From Prevotella sp. (GTDB taxonomy: Bacteria > Bacteroidota > Bacteroidia > Bacteroidales > Bacteroidaceae), in contig JAFPWS010000019.1 in assembly GCA_017412705.1 (NCBI GenBank), positions 1 through 46,259 of the forward strand: 46,259 nucleotides of DNA. The letters run 5' to 3'. Below are positions 30,602 to 39,271 of this stretch, piece by piece (positions within the stretch are counted from its first letter, which is position 1; every line of letters starts with the position of its first letter). Position numbers and translations under genes: made by a program. Under the pieces are notes generated by a model, which worked only from the letters and a program-made list of their open reading frames with translations, was not told the DNA's origin and ran no database searches.

Positions 30602-31084
30602 TTAGAGAAGTTCGATGGTTTTCTCCAGTGACTTTAATAAATCTTCTGACTGTTGCTTGGTGGCTTCCATCATGCGTTTATTCAAATCCTGAAACATGTC
30701 TTCCGTATGCTTCTCAATAATGATTTTTACGTTATCTTTGAAATCCTGCTGCATATTGGCTATATAGCCCTTGGAGTTTTGCTCCAACAATTGCAGGCGA
30801 GCCTTGACATGGCTTTGCAGAGCAGGATTCTTATCGTAGTTTTCATCATCGTCTGGATCAAAGTTCTTACTTAGCAATCTGTTCATATCAACGCTGATAG
30901 AGTAAAAGACAAGAGCGGCAACCGTAGAAGTCGTAATCTCACCCCTCTCCATGCGCGAGATGGTAAGGGGAGCGCATCCGATCTCTTTGGCGACATCCGC
31001 CTGTGTCATCTTCAGGTGCTGTCTAACCTTCTGGAGTCTCTCACCCAGAACCTTCACATCCAACTTCTCTACTAATTCATTCAT
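30602..31084 (-). CDS. XRE-family helix-turn-helix regulator
   Basis: A 160-residue protein. Residues about 14-70 are a Cro/C1-type helix-turn-helix (ERLQKVRQHLKMTQADVAKE; CAPLTISRMERGEITTSTVA). Residues 95-160 are a long charged helix, probably a coiled coil for oligomerisation (QHLKARLQLLEQ-like heptads; EDMFQDLNKRMMEATKQQSE). It is the last gene of the transfer operon, 3 bases after the coupling-protein stop codon, a position suited to feedback control of the element's own promoters, for example at 28766. The target sites are unknown. Confidence 0.85.
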   Translation of the reverse strand: MNELVEKLDVKVLGERLQKVRQHLKMTQADVAKEIGCAPLTISRMERGEITTSTVAALVFYSISVDMNRLLSKNFDPDDDENYDKNPALQSHVKARLQLLEQNSKGYIANMQQDFKDNVKIIIEKHTEDMFQDLNKRMMEATKQQSEDLLKSLEKTIELL

Positions 31085-31087
31085 ACC

Positions 31088-33406
31088 TTACGGTGTTTGA
31101 GGGGTTATACCAAGAAGCTCGGAAATCATAGCGTCCACTTCATCATTTATACGCTTGAAATTACGGTTAAGCATAATTTCTTTTTCCTTATCGCTTGCAA
31201 AGTTATACATTTTCGGCAAATTTTGGTAGTATTTCTCTTCCTTTTTGATTTTTTCCATATCAAAATTTGTCTTGCAGAAGTATTTGGTGGTCTTGAACTC
31301 CTCCGATTCCTCGATATTGAACACGTCAAGTGATGCCTTGTCCGTCGGTGTGAAGTCACGGGCGGCCTGACCCGCAAGCCATCCTGTGGCCATGTCCGCT
31401 ATCTTGGCAGCAGGAACGAGATAGTCCATCTTCTCCTGGATGGATGTTGATACCCGCTGTTCATTAATGGTGACAGACTTGGAGGTCTGCTTGGCCTTGC
31501 CGAACACGTCATTCTGTGCCCATTCCAGCGTTTCCTTGTTACGGGCGGCACCCATGAAGATGTTTCCGCACGTTGTCAGAATCTTCTGCATTCCTACCTT
31601 GCCGTAGTCAGCCTCCAGCTGCGGCAGTTCCTGAAAGCCCAGTGTTACAGCCACTTTATTGCTTCGTGCCGTACCAATCAGACGGTCAATCTTATGGAAG
31701 TAGAGCGTAGGCAGCTCATCGACGATGATAGAGACAGGGATGTTGCCCTTGCTGTTCACACGAGTCACGAGACGGTTCAGGATCAGTGCGTTCAATGAGC
31801 CGATAACCTGTTCCTTTTCAGGGTCGTTGGCTATGACAAGATAGGAAGGATGTGCCGGGTCTGAGATTTTCAAATCGAAGTCATCACCCGTAAACACCCA
31901 GTAGGCTTCGGGCGATACCAGACGGGCAGCGTTAACACGGAGCGTACCGACCATACCTTCCAACTGGTCGTTGGCCTTGTTCTTGTAAGCAGACTGGAAC
32001 GGAGCCATTAGCGACATAATCTTCTCATCCTGCATCAGAATGTCAAAGACCTCGCTGTAGGGTCGGCCCAGAAATGATAGCACATGGGGCATGTCAGAAA
32101 ACTCCCCTGTGATGGTGTCCGGCTCAACAATATTTCCCTCATCATCCTCATACCAAGCCTTGTCAATGATAATCAGGTCACCGTTCATGTCCTTATACAT
32201 GAATCCGTTCAAGTCCACGAACATACCGTCCTCGTCGGTGGCCACATTCCGGCTATGCTCATCGAGGAAGTCAAGGACGACCTTACCGTTCTCATCGACA
32301 GCGTTATAGTCCGTCCAATAACGGGTCACCAGTTTCAGCCGTTTGCCATTATAGAGAATGTAACGGGTCAGCTTCTTGCCATTCTTATAGCCTGTCGGGT
32401 GGAAGTTGATGAAGAAGTAGATGATGCTGGCCAGGAAGTTCTCAGCAGAGTTCTGGAAGAAAGCCTCTGAGCCACCTTTCTTCTCGCTACCTTTGTTCAG
32501 AGCCTCCAGCAGTGTGGCGGCAGTCTCGGATGCTCCAGCCAAATCGGGGATATACTTACGCTGGATAGGATTCACGCGGTTGGAATACTCCACATCGGAG
32601 AAGTTGACAATGTGAAAGCCACAGTTCTCAGGCAAATGACCATACCGTTTGTTCTTACAATACTGGTAGAACAGCGTTTTTCCAAGCGTCGGGAACTTGT
32701 AGTCATACACCATCATCGCAAAGCCCTTCGCGGCATGCTGCCGGATGAAGGGATCGATAATGCCGAATGACTTACCCGATCCTGGAGTTCCCAGCACAAT
32801 TGTCCCTCTGAACGGATTAATGATGTTGATCCAGCCCTTATGCATACGACGCTTGAAGTAATACACCATCGGGATATTTACAGAATACTCGTTGGCGTTC
32901 AAGTCCTCGGACTGCTCAAAGGACTCATTCTCGAAGTTGAAGCGATCCTCACCAAGCTTGTAGTTGTAGTAACGGGCGATGCCGTCACCTCCCTGATGCA
33001 CCAGCATGGTTCCCACGATACTTGCCAGGGCATAGAGTACGCGGTTGGTGGCAAAACCGCCAAGCTCGCCTCCCCACAGGCCATGCTGTAACACGATACA
33101 GAGGATAATCAGTGAGAATCCCATGACGATAGGGTATATCACCATCGTCTTGACATTGAATCTCAGACTCACCTTCGCCCTTGTACCGATACAGGTAACG
33201 GCGATGCAGACCAGTTCAATGAACTTGCAGGATGATACACTGTTGAATATCTGGAATCGACCTATCAGCTCCAGCACGAACTGCGTGGCACGGCTCTCAG
33301 AGGTGATAGGCAGGTTCATTACCAGCTCGATAATCAAAAAGATATAGATGCAGCTACGAAAGATGTTATACATCTGCTGCTGTTCCTTTGTCTCTTCTGT
33401 TCCCAT
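31088..33406 (-). CDS. Type IV coupling protein (VirD4/TraG family, MobC-like)
   Basis: A 772-residue protein with several N-terminal membrane helices (YIFLIIELVMNLPI; MVIYPIVMGFSLIILCIVLQ) and the coupling ATPase domain: Walker A GTPGSGKS at residues 206-213, Walker B region IPVSIIVDELPTLYFHKI, and the late GFQELPQLEADYG signature. It links the relaxase-DNA complex to the secretion channel. Residues about 338-432 form an insertion with four short repeats (DENGK, DEDGM, DMNGD, DDEGN) spaced 15-20 residues apart that look like beta-hairpins. In Bacteroides elements the equivalent gene is called mobC or traG. It is preceded by a hairpin at 33425-33461. Confidence 0.9.
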   Translation of the reverse strand: MGTEETKEQQQMYNIFRSCIYIFLIIELVMNLPITSESRATQFVLELIGRFQIFNSVSSCKFIELVCIAVTCIGTRAKVSLRFNVKTMVIYPIVMGFSLIILCIVLQHGLWGGELGGFATNRVLYALASIVGTMLVHQGGDGIARYYNYKLGEDRFNFENESFEQSEDLNANEYSVNIPMVYYFKRRMHKGWINIINPFRGTIVLGTPGSGKSFGIIDPFIRQHAAKGFAMMVYDYKFPTLGKTLFYQYCKNKRYGHLPENCGFHIVNFSDVEYSNRVNPIQRKYIPDLAGASETAATLLEALNKGSEKKGGSEAFFQNSAENFLASIIYFFINFHPTGYKNGKKLTRYILYNGKRLKLVTRYWTDYNAVDENGKVVLDFLDEHSRNVATDEDGMFVDLNGFMYKDMNGDLIIIDKAWYEDDEGNIVEPDTITGEFSDMPHVLSFLGRPYSEVFDILMQDEKIMSLMAPFQSAYKNKANDQLEGMVGTLRVNAARLVSPEAYWVFTGDDFDLKISDPAHPSYLVIANDPEKEQVIGSLNALILNRLVTRVNSKGNIPVSIIVDELPTLYFHKIDRLIGTARSNKVAVTLGFQELPQLEADYGKVGMQKILTTCGNIFMGAARNKETLEWAQNDVFGKAKQTSKSVTINEQRVSTSIQEKMDYLVPAAKIADMATGWLAGQAARDFTPTDKASLDVFNIEESEEFKTTKYFCKTNFDMEKIKKEEKYYQNLPKMYNFASDKEKEIMLNRNFKRINDEVDAMISELLGITPQTP

Positions 33407-33424
33407 TGCTTATGTCTTTATCAA

Positions 33425-33461
33425 GAGAGGGGACTACCACTATTGCAAATAGCCCCCTCTC
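33425..33461 (-). terminator. Intercistronic hairpin before the coupling-protein gene
   Basis: GAGAGGGG (33425-33432) pairs with CCCCTCTC (33454-33461), an 8-bp GC-rich stem in the 79-bp gap between the lipoprotein and coupling-protein genes. No T run follows, so it is more likely an attenuating or mRNA-processing structure than a full terminator. Confidence 0.45.
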
Positions 33462-33485
33462 CATCGATTATGAAAGGTATAAGTG

Positions 33486-34142
33486 TTATCTGATCCTCAA
33501 TACAGGGCGTACCCTGCCGGGTGTTGTTTTGATGGTCGAAGTGACAAAACCGCTTCGCACAGCCACACTCAGATAGTACATCTGCTCACTCTCCGACGAA
33601 CTGCCGTCCTGAGTCGAGCTGACATACTGGCCATCGGAAAAGGGCTCGCCACCGATCATACGCATGGAGTTCTCCACAACAGGCAGCATAGATGCCAATG
33701 CTCTCAGCTCTCCTGCCGACGGCAAAGCCCAGCTTGCCATCGGTGAACGGAACCCAGCCACAGCCTCGGCTGCAGGAGTAGGAATCTCGGAAACCAGCAA
33801 GGCTGCCGTGTTCTCTGCACCGCACAGGGTACGGCTGTCACTATCCACGCTGCCGACAGTACCTAAAGAGTCAGCATAGGCATAACTGCCCAATTCATGG
33901 GTAGAGACGACCAGAGCCGTGTCGCGGTTGCAATAGAAGATGACACCGACGGCTTGCTGACCATCCGCATCATAGCCCTGTGGTGAAACGACGGAGTTAT
34001 CAGCCAGCAGGATATTCCCGACTCTCAGGCTTCCGTCAAACTCATCAGTATGTTCCTCGCAGGAGGTCATGCCTCCCATTACGGCTACAGCCATCATCAG
34101 CATAGCCGCATAGTTCTTGATTTTTTTCTTCATATTGCTCAT
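33486..34142 (-). CDS. Conjugation-operon lipoprotein with DUF1566-like end
   Basis: A 218-residue protein with a lipoprotein signal (MKKKIKNYAAMLMMAVAVMG, then GMTSC; Cys about 28). An ATG at 34133, three codons in, is an equally good start. The C-terminal half (LPSAGELRALASMLPVVENS; MIGGEPFSDGQYVSSTQ; RVRPVLRIR) has the pattern of DUF1566/Lcl-type surface domains. It takes the operon place where TraP/TraQ-type proteins stand in CTnDOT but is not similar to them. It could decorate the outer-membrane part of the channel or help mating-pair contact. Confidence 0.7.
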   Translation of the reverse strand: MSNMKKKIKNYAAMLMMAVAVMGGMTSCEEHTDEFDGSLRVGNILLADNSVVSPQGYDADGQQAVGVIFYCNRDTALVVSTHELGSYAYADSLGTVGSVDSDSRTLCGAENTAALLVSEIPTPAAEAVAGFRSPMASWALPSAGELRALASMLPVVENSMRMIGGEPFSDGQYVSSTQDGSSSESEQMYYLSVAVRSGFVTSTIKTTPGRVRPVLRIR

Positions 34143-34144
34143 GA

Positions 34145-34642
34145 TTAGAATGGAATCTTCAGACCTATCAGAAGACCATTACGGAAAGAATCGCCATGCA
34201 GGAAATTAACCTGGTTCTTCTGAATCAATGAAAGTTGAACACCAGAGGGAAAGACATAATTGTATTCCAATCCTCCCTCTACAGCAAAGAAGTATCTGCC
34301 AGTATAGGCACCGAACTCCGGGCCGAAACGCAGTCTGAGGTTACTGTTCTTAAACTTCTTCAGACAGTGCTTGTAAAGCAAGCCACCATCCCAGTAGTAG
34401 CCTTTCCAGAACACATCCTTGCAGATCTTGCCACATACAGGGTCACGCTGCCATTGGTTTCCTATCTCTGCTGTCAGTTCAACGGCATTACCATAGGTCA
34501 GTTCATGCTCATAGCCCAATGTGGCGTTGAGTGTACTATTGAACAGGAAACCTGCATTAAACGTAAAATACTCGTCTTTCTCTCCTGCCATCGCTCCAGT
34601 ACCCACCAGAAAGGACAGCATCACAAACAATAGCTTCTTCAT
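34145..34642 (-). CDS. traO: TraO-like conjugal transfer protein
   Basis: A 165-residue protein with a signal peptide (MKKLLFVMLSFLVGTGAMAG). The mature part has alternating-polarity strands with many Tyr, Phe and Gly (YFTFNAGFLFNSTLNATLGY; LRFGPEFGAYTGRYFFAVEG) and ends in a GLKIPF-type strand, as expected of a small outer-membrane beta-barrel. This matches TraO of Bacteroides conjugative transposons. It follows traN by 5 nt and precedes the lipoprotein by 2 nt. Role in the apparatus is not settled. Confidence 0.75.
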   Translation of the reverse strand: MKKLLFVMLSFLVGTGAMAGEKDEYFTFNAGFLFNSTLNATLGYEHELTYGNAVELTAEIGNQWQRDPVCGKICKDVFWKGYYWDGGLLYKHCLKKFKNSNLRLRFGPEFGAYTGRYFFAVEGGLEYNYVFPSGVQLSLIQKNQVNFLHGDSFRNGLLIGLKIPF

Positions 34643-34647
34643 AGTGC

Positions 34648-35577
34648 TTATCTGTTGATGTTAAACGGAAGACGGCGAAGCAATCCCTTGTCAAAGCCAT
34701 CGGCATTGAGGATGTCCTCGTACTCTATGGGGATATAGATGACACGCCCTGAAATCTGACGCTCGGCAATCTCTATCCTCAGAACCTTTTCGTCTGGGAA
34801 TGTCAGCTTCGGCAGGACGATGACGTTACGATAAGCTTTCTTGAAGCTATGCGCACTATTCAAAGAGTAAGTCGGAGTCAGCTCAATAGTCTGTGAGTTG
34901 GTGGCCTTGGCCTCCTTCTTGTCTGTCAGTTTGATGCGTACCTCGTCGATGTCATACTTGATCTTCGTGCGGTTGTAAAGCGAGTAGTCAATGAAATAGT
35001 AGTCATTCACCGTGTAGATGTTATTTACCACAGCACGGATGCCGTTCGCGGTATAGTGGATGTTGTTATAGTTGGGCTGGCTGCCATAGATGGCCCAGGC
35101 GTATGCGGCCATCTCACTCTCAGGCATCAGCACGTCAGGATTCTTGTAGCGTTTCATCTCGTCCGACTGAATGCGGTAGATGCTGTTGGCACAGGCAGGG
35201 CCAGCTGTATAGACCACATCATACTGAGCCAGATGACGCTCACCAATGACGGTTATCGTACCCACCAACTCGTGGTCACGCATCCTTGCAGACGGTTTTA
35301 TCCGCACGATATTGTCAGCACATTGGTTGCCGACAATCTTATCCGTTGACATATCAACCAGTTTGATATTCTCCGGCATGATGACATGCGTAGTCACGTT
35401 CTCATTGATGAAGATGACATGGTTACGCTCGATACCCGGCATACAGTTATCGTCTGTCTGCATGGTATAGATATACCTTACCTTGACGGAATCCTTCTTT
35501 GCTTCCGTATTCTCTTGGGCATTAGCCCCTGCCGATAGGGCAACCAAGCCCATGACGGCCAAAACAATTCTCTTCAT
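34648..35577 (-). CDS. traN: TraN, VirB9-like outer-channel protein
   Basis: A 309-residue protein when started at the ATG at 35577, which begins the signal peptide MKRIVLAVMGLVALSAGANA. An ATG at 35613 in the same frame is also possible because the upstream region is duplicated. The body (YIYTMQTDDNCMPGIERNHV; YYFIDYSLYNRTKIKYDIDE; RIEIAERQISGRVIYIPIEY) matches the DUF4138/TraN family, regarded as the VirB9 counterpart that forms the outer ring with TraM. It is followed by traO. Confidence 0.85.
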   Translation of the reverse strand: MKRIVLAVMGLVALSAGANAQENTEAKKDSVKVRYIYTMQTDDNCMPGIERNHVIFINENVTTHVIMPENIKLVDMSTDKIVGNQCADNIVRIKPSARMRDHELVGTITVIGERHLAQYDVVYTAGPACANSIYRIQSDEMKRYKNPDVLMPESEMAAYAWAIYGSQPNYNNIHYTANGIRAVVNNIYTVNDYYFIDYSLYNRTKIKYDIDEVRIKLTDKKEAKATNSQTIELTPTYSLNSAHSFKKAYRNVIVLPKLTFPDEKVLRIEIAERQISGRVIYIPIEYEDILNADGFDKGLLRRLPFNINR

Positions 35578-35581
35578 ACTG

Positions 35582-35643
35582 AATTTCTGATTTACTGTTT
35601 TACTGTAATTCATAATTTCTGATTTACTATCTTTCTGTAATTC
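35582..35643. repeat. 30-bp tandem repeat ahead of traN
   Basis: 35582-35611 and 35614-35643 are direct repeats, 27 of 30 bases alike, with a 32-bp period. On the minus strand each copy ends AATCAGAAATT just before an ATG, so the duplication gives traN two possible translation starts (35613 and 35577). Confidence 0.8.
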
Positions 35644-35657
35644 TGTCTTTCTTATTT

Positions 35658-36875
35658 TCAGTCTTTCTGCGAATCCTTGTTGATCAGATAGACAATGGTG
35701 TTGTACTTGATACGCGCCTTATTCTTGCGGATATTGCCCGAAATGGCCGTAGATGCAGACTGATACATGTTTTGTAAGGCTTGTAAAGCGACAGCTTCAC
35801 CGCTCAGACCACCGCCATAGCCACCATCCAGACTGATATTGCTCTGCATGGCCTGCGCTCCGGCATCCTTCATCATGTCGCGGAAAGCAGACTCTGGCAC
35901 ATAGAAGCCCTCCATGCCGTCGTTATCAAAGACAGAGAGGCTGACCTTGATGAACTTGTCACCCACAAGAATGCTGGTGATGCTGGCCATGACACGCTGC
36001 TGCCCGAAGCCAGTGACAATGCCATAGAGGTAAGTTCCCTTTTTGAGTCGTACATCCTTGATAATGACATCATCGAGGAGTTTGAAGCGGAGTCGTGTAC
36101 CCTCATGCGCCTTGGTGGTCTTGTCAATCATCGCCTTAATTAGCGGAGCATCAGCCGCCTGCTGGTCATTGATGGTGTTGAACATCGAGGCACTGGCATC
36201 ATCGGCTTTCTTCACAACCTCTGGCTTCACCTCATTCTTCTTACGTTCCTCAGCCAGACGCTTGCGTTCTTCCTCTGCCTTACGCACCTTCTCTTCCTCA
36301 TCAGCACCGAAGGTTCGTTCCAGTACACGTTGCCGTTCAAGGCTGCGCTGCTGTATCTCCTCCAGCTCACGGGCATAGTCATCCATTTCAGCATTACGCC
36401 CATTTCGGCTGCCAGCACCTCTGCCACCATAGCCGCCACCACCTCCATAGCCGGAACCGCCATCATATCCGTAGGAGTTGATGTGCTTGCGCGACTCTGC
36501 CAGACTGCGCTCCAGGTCTTCGAGTTCCTTTTGCTTACGGGTTCGCTTGGCATTCTCGGCATCGATGTCGTTCAGCTCACTCTCTGAGTAGCCGCTCATC
36601 GTACTGTCGGCTTCCTCCTTGTCATCACCTAATGCGCCGATGGCGGTATAGGCACCGTCCTCGCTGAAGTGCTTGTTCATTTCAGTCATCTTGTTGCCCA
36701 TCTCCTCGTTGGCAGCATCAGGCAGTGACATATTGATATTGTCCGTCACCACCCCCTTCTTCGGGTCGTCACTGCCCTTCGTAAACTGGGATATTTCGTA
36801 GGCCAGGAATACGATGGGAAGGAGGATGACCAGCGGGAAGATGTACTTCGGCTGTTTCAAATTAAGTTTCTTCAT
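35658..36875 (-). CDS. traM: TraM, VirB10-like channel protein
   Basis: A 405-residue protein with one N-terminal membrane helix (YIFPLVILLPIVFLAYEISQ, residues 11-30). A long periplasmic linker follows: a Gly/Tyr-rich stretch (SGYGGGGGYGGRGAGS, near residue 140) and a highly charged coiled coil (EEEKVRKAEEERKRLAEERK, about 190-215). The C-terminal domain (TRLRFKLLDDVIIKDVRLKK; GTYLYGIVTGFGQQRVMASI) is the beta-barrel of the conjugative-transposon TraM family, equivalent to VirB10. It spans from inner to outer membrane and senses ATP use. Between the TraL-like gene (4 nt) and traN. Confidence 0.9.
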   Translation of the reverse strand: MKKLNLKQPKYIFPLVILLPIVFLAYEISQFTKGSDDPKKGVVTDNINMSLPDAANEEMGNKMTEMNKHFSEDGAYTAIGALGDDKEEADSTMSGYSESELNDIDAENAKRTRKQKELEDLERSLAESRKHINSYGYDGGSGYGGGGGYGGRGAGSRNGRNAEMDDYARELEEIQQRSLERQRVLERTFGADEEEKVRKAEEERKRLAEERKKNEVKPEVVKKADDASASMFNTINDQQAADAPLIKAMIDKTTKAHEGTRLRFKLLDDVIIKDVRLKKGTYLYGIVTGFGQQRVMASITSILVGDKFIKVSLSVFDNDGMEGFYVPESAFRDMMKDAGAQAMQSNISLDGGYGGGLSGEAVALQALQNMYQSASTAISGNIRKNKARIKYNTIVYLINKDSQKD

Positions 36876-36879
36876 TTGT

Positions 36880-37362
36880 CTATTGTCCTTTTTCTAAGTT
36901 GTTTACTATCAGTTCCAGTTGCTTGTATTTGATGACAATCTGCAGGGAGTCGTCATGCGTCTTACGGGGCATTCTCACCAAAGAATCCAGTTCATGCTTC
37001 AATATCTGGCCTTTCCTTGCCATCTCCTCCACCTGATTCACCTGATAAGCCTTTGCATTCTGAATCCGTTGCATACCGATGAACATGGGTTCCACAGGCT
37101 CTACGCCTGTCATGAAGTTGTCGGTCTTGTCAGAATCCGTACCCAAGGTAAGGAATGCGCCGATGATAAGGGAGAACAGGAGGCAACCGACGGTAATCAG
37201 CATGGTATCACCCCTATTCTCATCTGCCCACTTGTTAGCCTTGGCTACCCGCTCACGGACTTTCCATTTCACAAAGAGCCTCCAAAGCAGAATCCTGAAA
37301 CACCGGGTAGCCCTCGATTCCTTCTTGGCTTTCTTGTCTTTCCTAAACAGTTTCATAGCCAT
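36880..37362 (-). CDS. TraL-position inner-membrane protein
   Basis: A 160-residue protein from the ATG at 37362, whose A is the last base of the traK stop codon (TGATG). The first ~50 residues are very basic (MKLFRKDKKAKKESRATRCF; KWKVRERVAKANKWADENRG), then one membrane helix (MLITVGCLLFSLIIGAFLTL), then an acidic, helical periplasmic part (NQVEEMARKGQILKHELDSL). It holds the place of TraL in CTnDOT but is longer than the usual TraL (DUF3989, about 100 residues). It probably stabilises the inner-membrane complex with TraK and TraM. Confidence 0.7.
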   Translation of the reverse strand: MAMKLFRKDKKAKKESRATRCFRILLWRLFVKWKVRERVAKANKWADENRGDTMLITVGCLLFSLIIGAFLTLGTDSDKTDNFMTGVEPVEPMFIGMQRIQNAKAYQVNQVEEMARKGQILKHELDSLVRMPRKTHDDSLQIVIKYKQLELIVNNLEKGQ

Positions 37363-37958
37363 CAATAGTCAAGATCCTTGTTCTCCAATGTTCGCCAGTT
37401 GGTCACGAGCAAGCCATGTGGATTGTTCTGTGTCCTTGGTACGGTTTCAATGCCCCCCACTGTAACGATGGAGCGTTTGACATCACGGGAACGACGTTTG
37501 ATAATCTGCGTACCGTAATATTTGAACTTCCGTTCATGCTCGTCCAGATTGATGGAGTCACAGATGATGGTACAGACAGCCGATGACGAAATAATATCAG
37601 AATAAAAACCGTTCTCGTCCATAGCCTGCTTCTGCTTCATAGCCGTTCCGTCTGCCATGTAAAGTGCCTTGCCTACCGTCCACTTGATATAGTCATCATC
37701 CGGGGGAAGGTTGAAGAAATACTGATGGAAGAGCTGGATATGTGCCTTGGCTTCCATCACGAAGTTGGCCTCCTGCTTGGCGCGTTCGGCCAGAAAAGGG
37801 ATGTCACCGTCAATGACATAAATCTGTTCCCTCTCATCAGTGACCAGCTTGGCACAGTAGAATACGGTGAAGGCACATATCACCGTGCATCCTGCAATGG
37901 TGGCAAAGACTGTCATCAGCGCCAGTCTGGTCTTTTGTTCTAAACTCTGAATTAACAT
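37362..37958 (-). CDS. traK: TraK, VirB8-like inner-membrane protein
   Basis: A 198-residue protein from the ATG at 37958 (MLIQSLEQKTRLALMTVFAT); 21 upstream codons are discarded because they overlap the end of traJ. One N-terminal membrane helix (residues 14-36) is followed by a periplasmic domain with the TraK signature (VIDGDIPFLAERAKQEANFV; HIQLFHQYFFNLPPDDDYIK; RYYG-like KFKYYGTQIIKRRSRDVKRS). This is the VirB8 counterpart of the Bacteroides system. It lies between traJ and the TraL-like gene with which its stop codon overlaps. Confidence 0.9.
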   Translation of the reverse strand: MLIQSLEQKTRLALMTVFATIAGCTVICAFTVFYCAKLVTDEREQIYVIDGDIPFLAERAKQEANFVMEAKAHIQLFHQYFFNLPPDDDYIKWTVGKALYMADGTAMKQKQAMDENGFYSDIISSSAVCTIICDSINLDEHERKFKYYGTQIIKRRSRDVKRSIVTVGGIETVPRTQNNPHGLLVTNWRTLENKDLDY

Positions 37959-37983
37959 AATGTGAATCGTATAAATGAAATGT

Positions 37984-39258
37984 TTATATCCTATTGAAAG
38001 CCTCCTTGGCAGACTCATCACGGACAGTTACCCGTCCGCTTGCATGCTGCTCATAGACCTTGCCTCCCTCAGTCTTGCTGTTGATGACGGGGCCGTTCAG
38101 CCCTCTCTCGCCCAGACTTCCTACTACTCCTGCAGCAGCTGCACCGCCGGAGAGAACCATAGCACTGCCTGCAATACCGCCATAGATACCACCTGCAACA
38201 CCAGCCGTAGCCACTGAGCCTGCAGCACTGCCTGCACTGGAGCTGACACCTCCGGGAATCAACCATGAGGCAACCTCTGGTACAAAGCGTAGGATAAAGG
38301 CACCGACGAGCATACCCATTGCATACATACAGTTGGAACCGATGCCCTGAAGACCGAGTGCGCCTATCTGACTCCATGTATTCACCTGACCCTGCAACAG
38401 CTTGGAATAGGCGGTAATATCCTCCTGAAGATTGTAAAGCAGGATGAAGTCGATATAGTACAGGCACATATAAGTCACGAATCCCCAAAGGGAAAGAGAC
38501 AGGTACTTTGAAATCCATTGTGACCAGGCATTACTCCAGGGCGGCACTATCGAGAACGCAAACATGATTGGTGCGAACATCGCAAGGATGGTCATAAAGA
38601 TACGCTGCGCCACCAAGATACCGTAGTAGGTCATCTGGAAGATAAGCTCACCGATAAACCTAATGACATCATTAATCCATTCCGACACCTTGGTTTCTGC
38701 TGCGACTGCTGCCTGCTGCGCATACTTGTTGATGGTAGAACCGAGGTTTTCCATACTGTAGATAAGTTTGTCCCACCAGTGGGCATCCTGTCCGATTTCC
38801 TGAATCTGCTTGGCCGTTTCTACGCTGTCCTGTACCTCACGTAGCCGTTTCAGATACTCTGCTTGCTTCTGAGCAACCTTCAATTCCATCGCGGCAACTT
38901 GTTTGTTCTTTGCCTTGGCCATTGCCTTGGTGGTGTTCTCCAGAGCCTTGCCAGGCACCTGAAGCTCAGAGCATATCCAACTGCTTGACGTGATACACAT
39001 CGACAATGCAATGATTCGGGCCAGTTTCATAACATCCATAGCCCTGCGTCCAAGCATCATCATCCAGCATTCGTAAGAGCCGACACACAGAGCCAGCAGC
39101 AGACCGAGGACACGGGCATAGCCAACAGTGTCACCAAGGATGGCTGACTTCGGGAATGACTCCATCGCCACAAGCAACTTATCAAGGCTTTCATCAATGG
39201 ATGGCAGTCCCATGGTGAGGAACAAGTCCGATACGCTTAATAATAAATCCGTTGTCAT
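37984..39258 (-). CDS. traJ: TraJ, VirB6/TrbL-like polytopic membrane protein
   Basis: A 424-residue integral membrane protein with about six membrane segments (VLGLLLALCVGSYECWMMML; MTYYGILVAQRIFMTILAMF; YMCLYYIDFILLYNL; YAMGMLVGAFILRFVPEVAS). A charged helical stretch (residues 110-170) lies between the second and third. The AMFAPIMFAFSIVPPWSNAW segment and SQWISKYLSLSLWGFVTYMC are typical of the conjugative-transposon TraJ family. The C-terminal 90 residues are Gly/Ala-rich. It forms the inner-membrane part of the DNA channel. 13 nt after the DUF5045-like gene. Confidence 0.9.
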   Translation of the reverse strand: MTTDLLLSVSDLFLTMGLPSIDESLDKLLVAMESFPKSAILGDTVGYARVLGLLLALCVGSYECWMMMLGRRAMDVMKLARIIALSMCITSSSWICSELQVPGKALENTTKAMAKAKNKQVAAMELKVAQKQAEYLKRLREVQDSVETAKQIQEIGQDAHWWDKLIYSMENLGSTINKYAQQAAVAAETKVSEWINDVIRFIGELIFQMTYYGILVAQRIFMTILAMFAPIMFAFSIVPPWSNAWSQWISKYLSLSLWGFVTYMCLYYIDFILLYNLQEDITAYSKLLQGQVNTWSQIGALGLQGIGSNCMYAMGMLVGAFILRFVPEVASWLIPGGVSSSAGSAAGSVATAGVAGGIYGGIAGSAMVLSGGAAAAGVVGSLGERGLNGPVINSKTEGGKVYEQHASGRVTVRDESAKEAFNRI

Positions 39259-39271
39259 CTTCTATTCCTCC

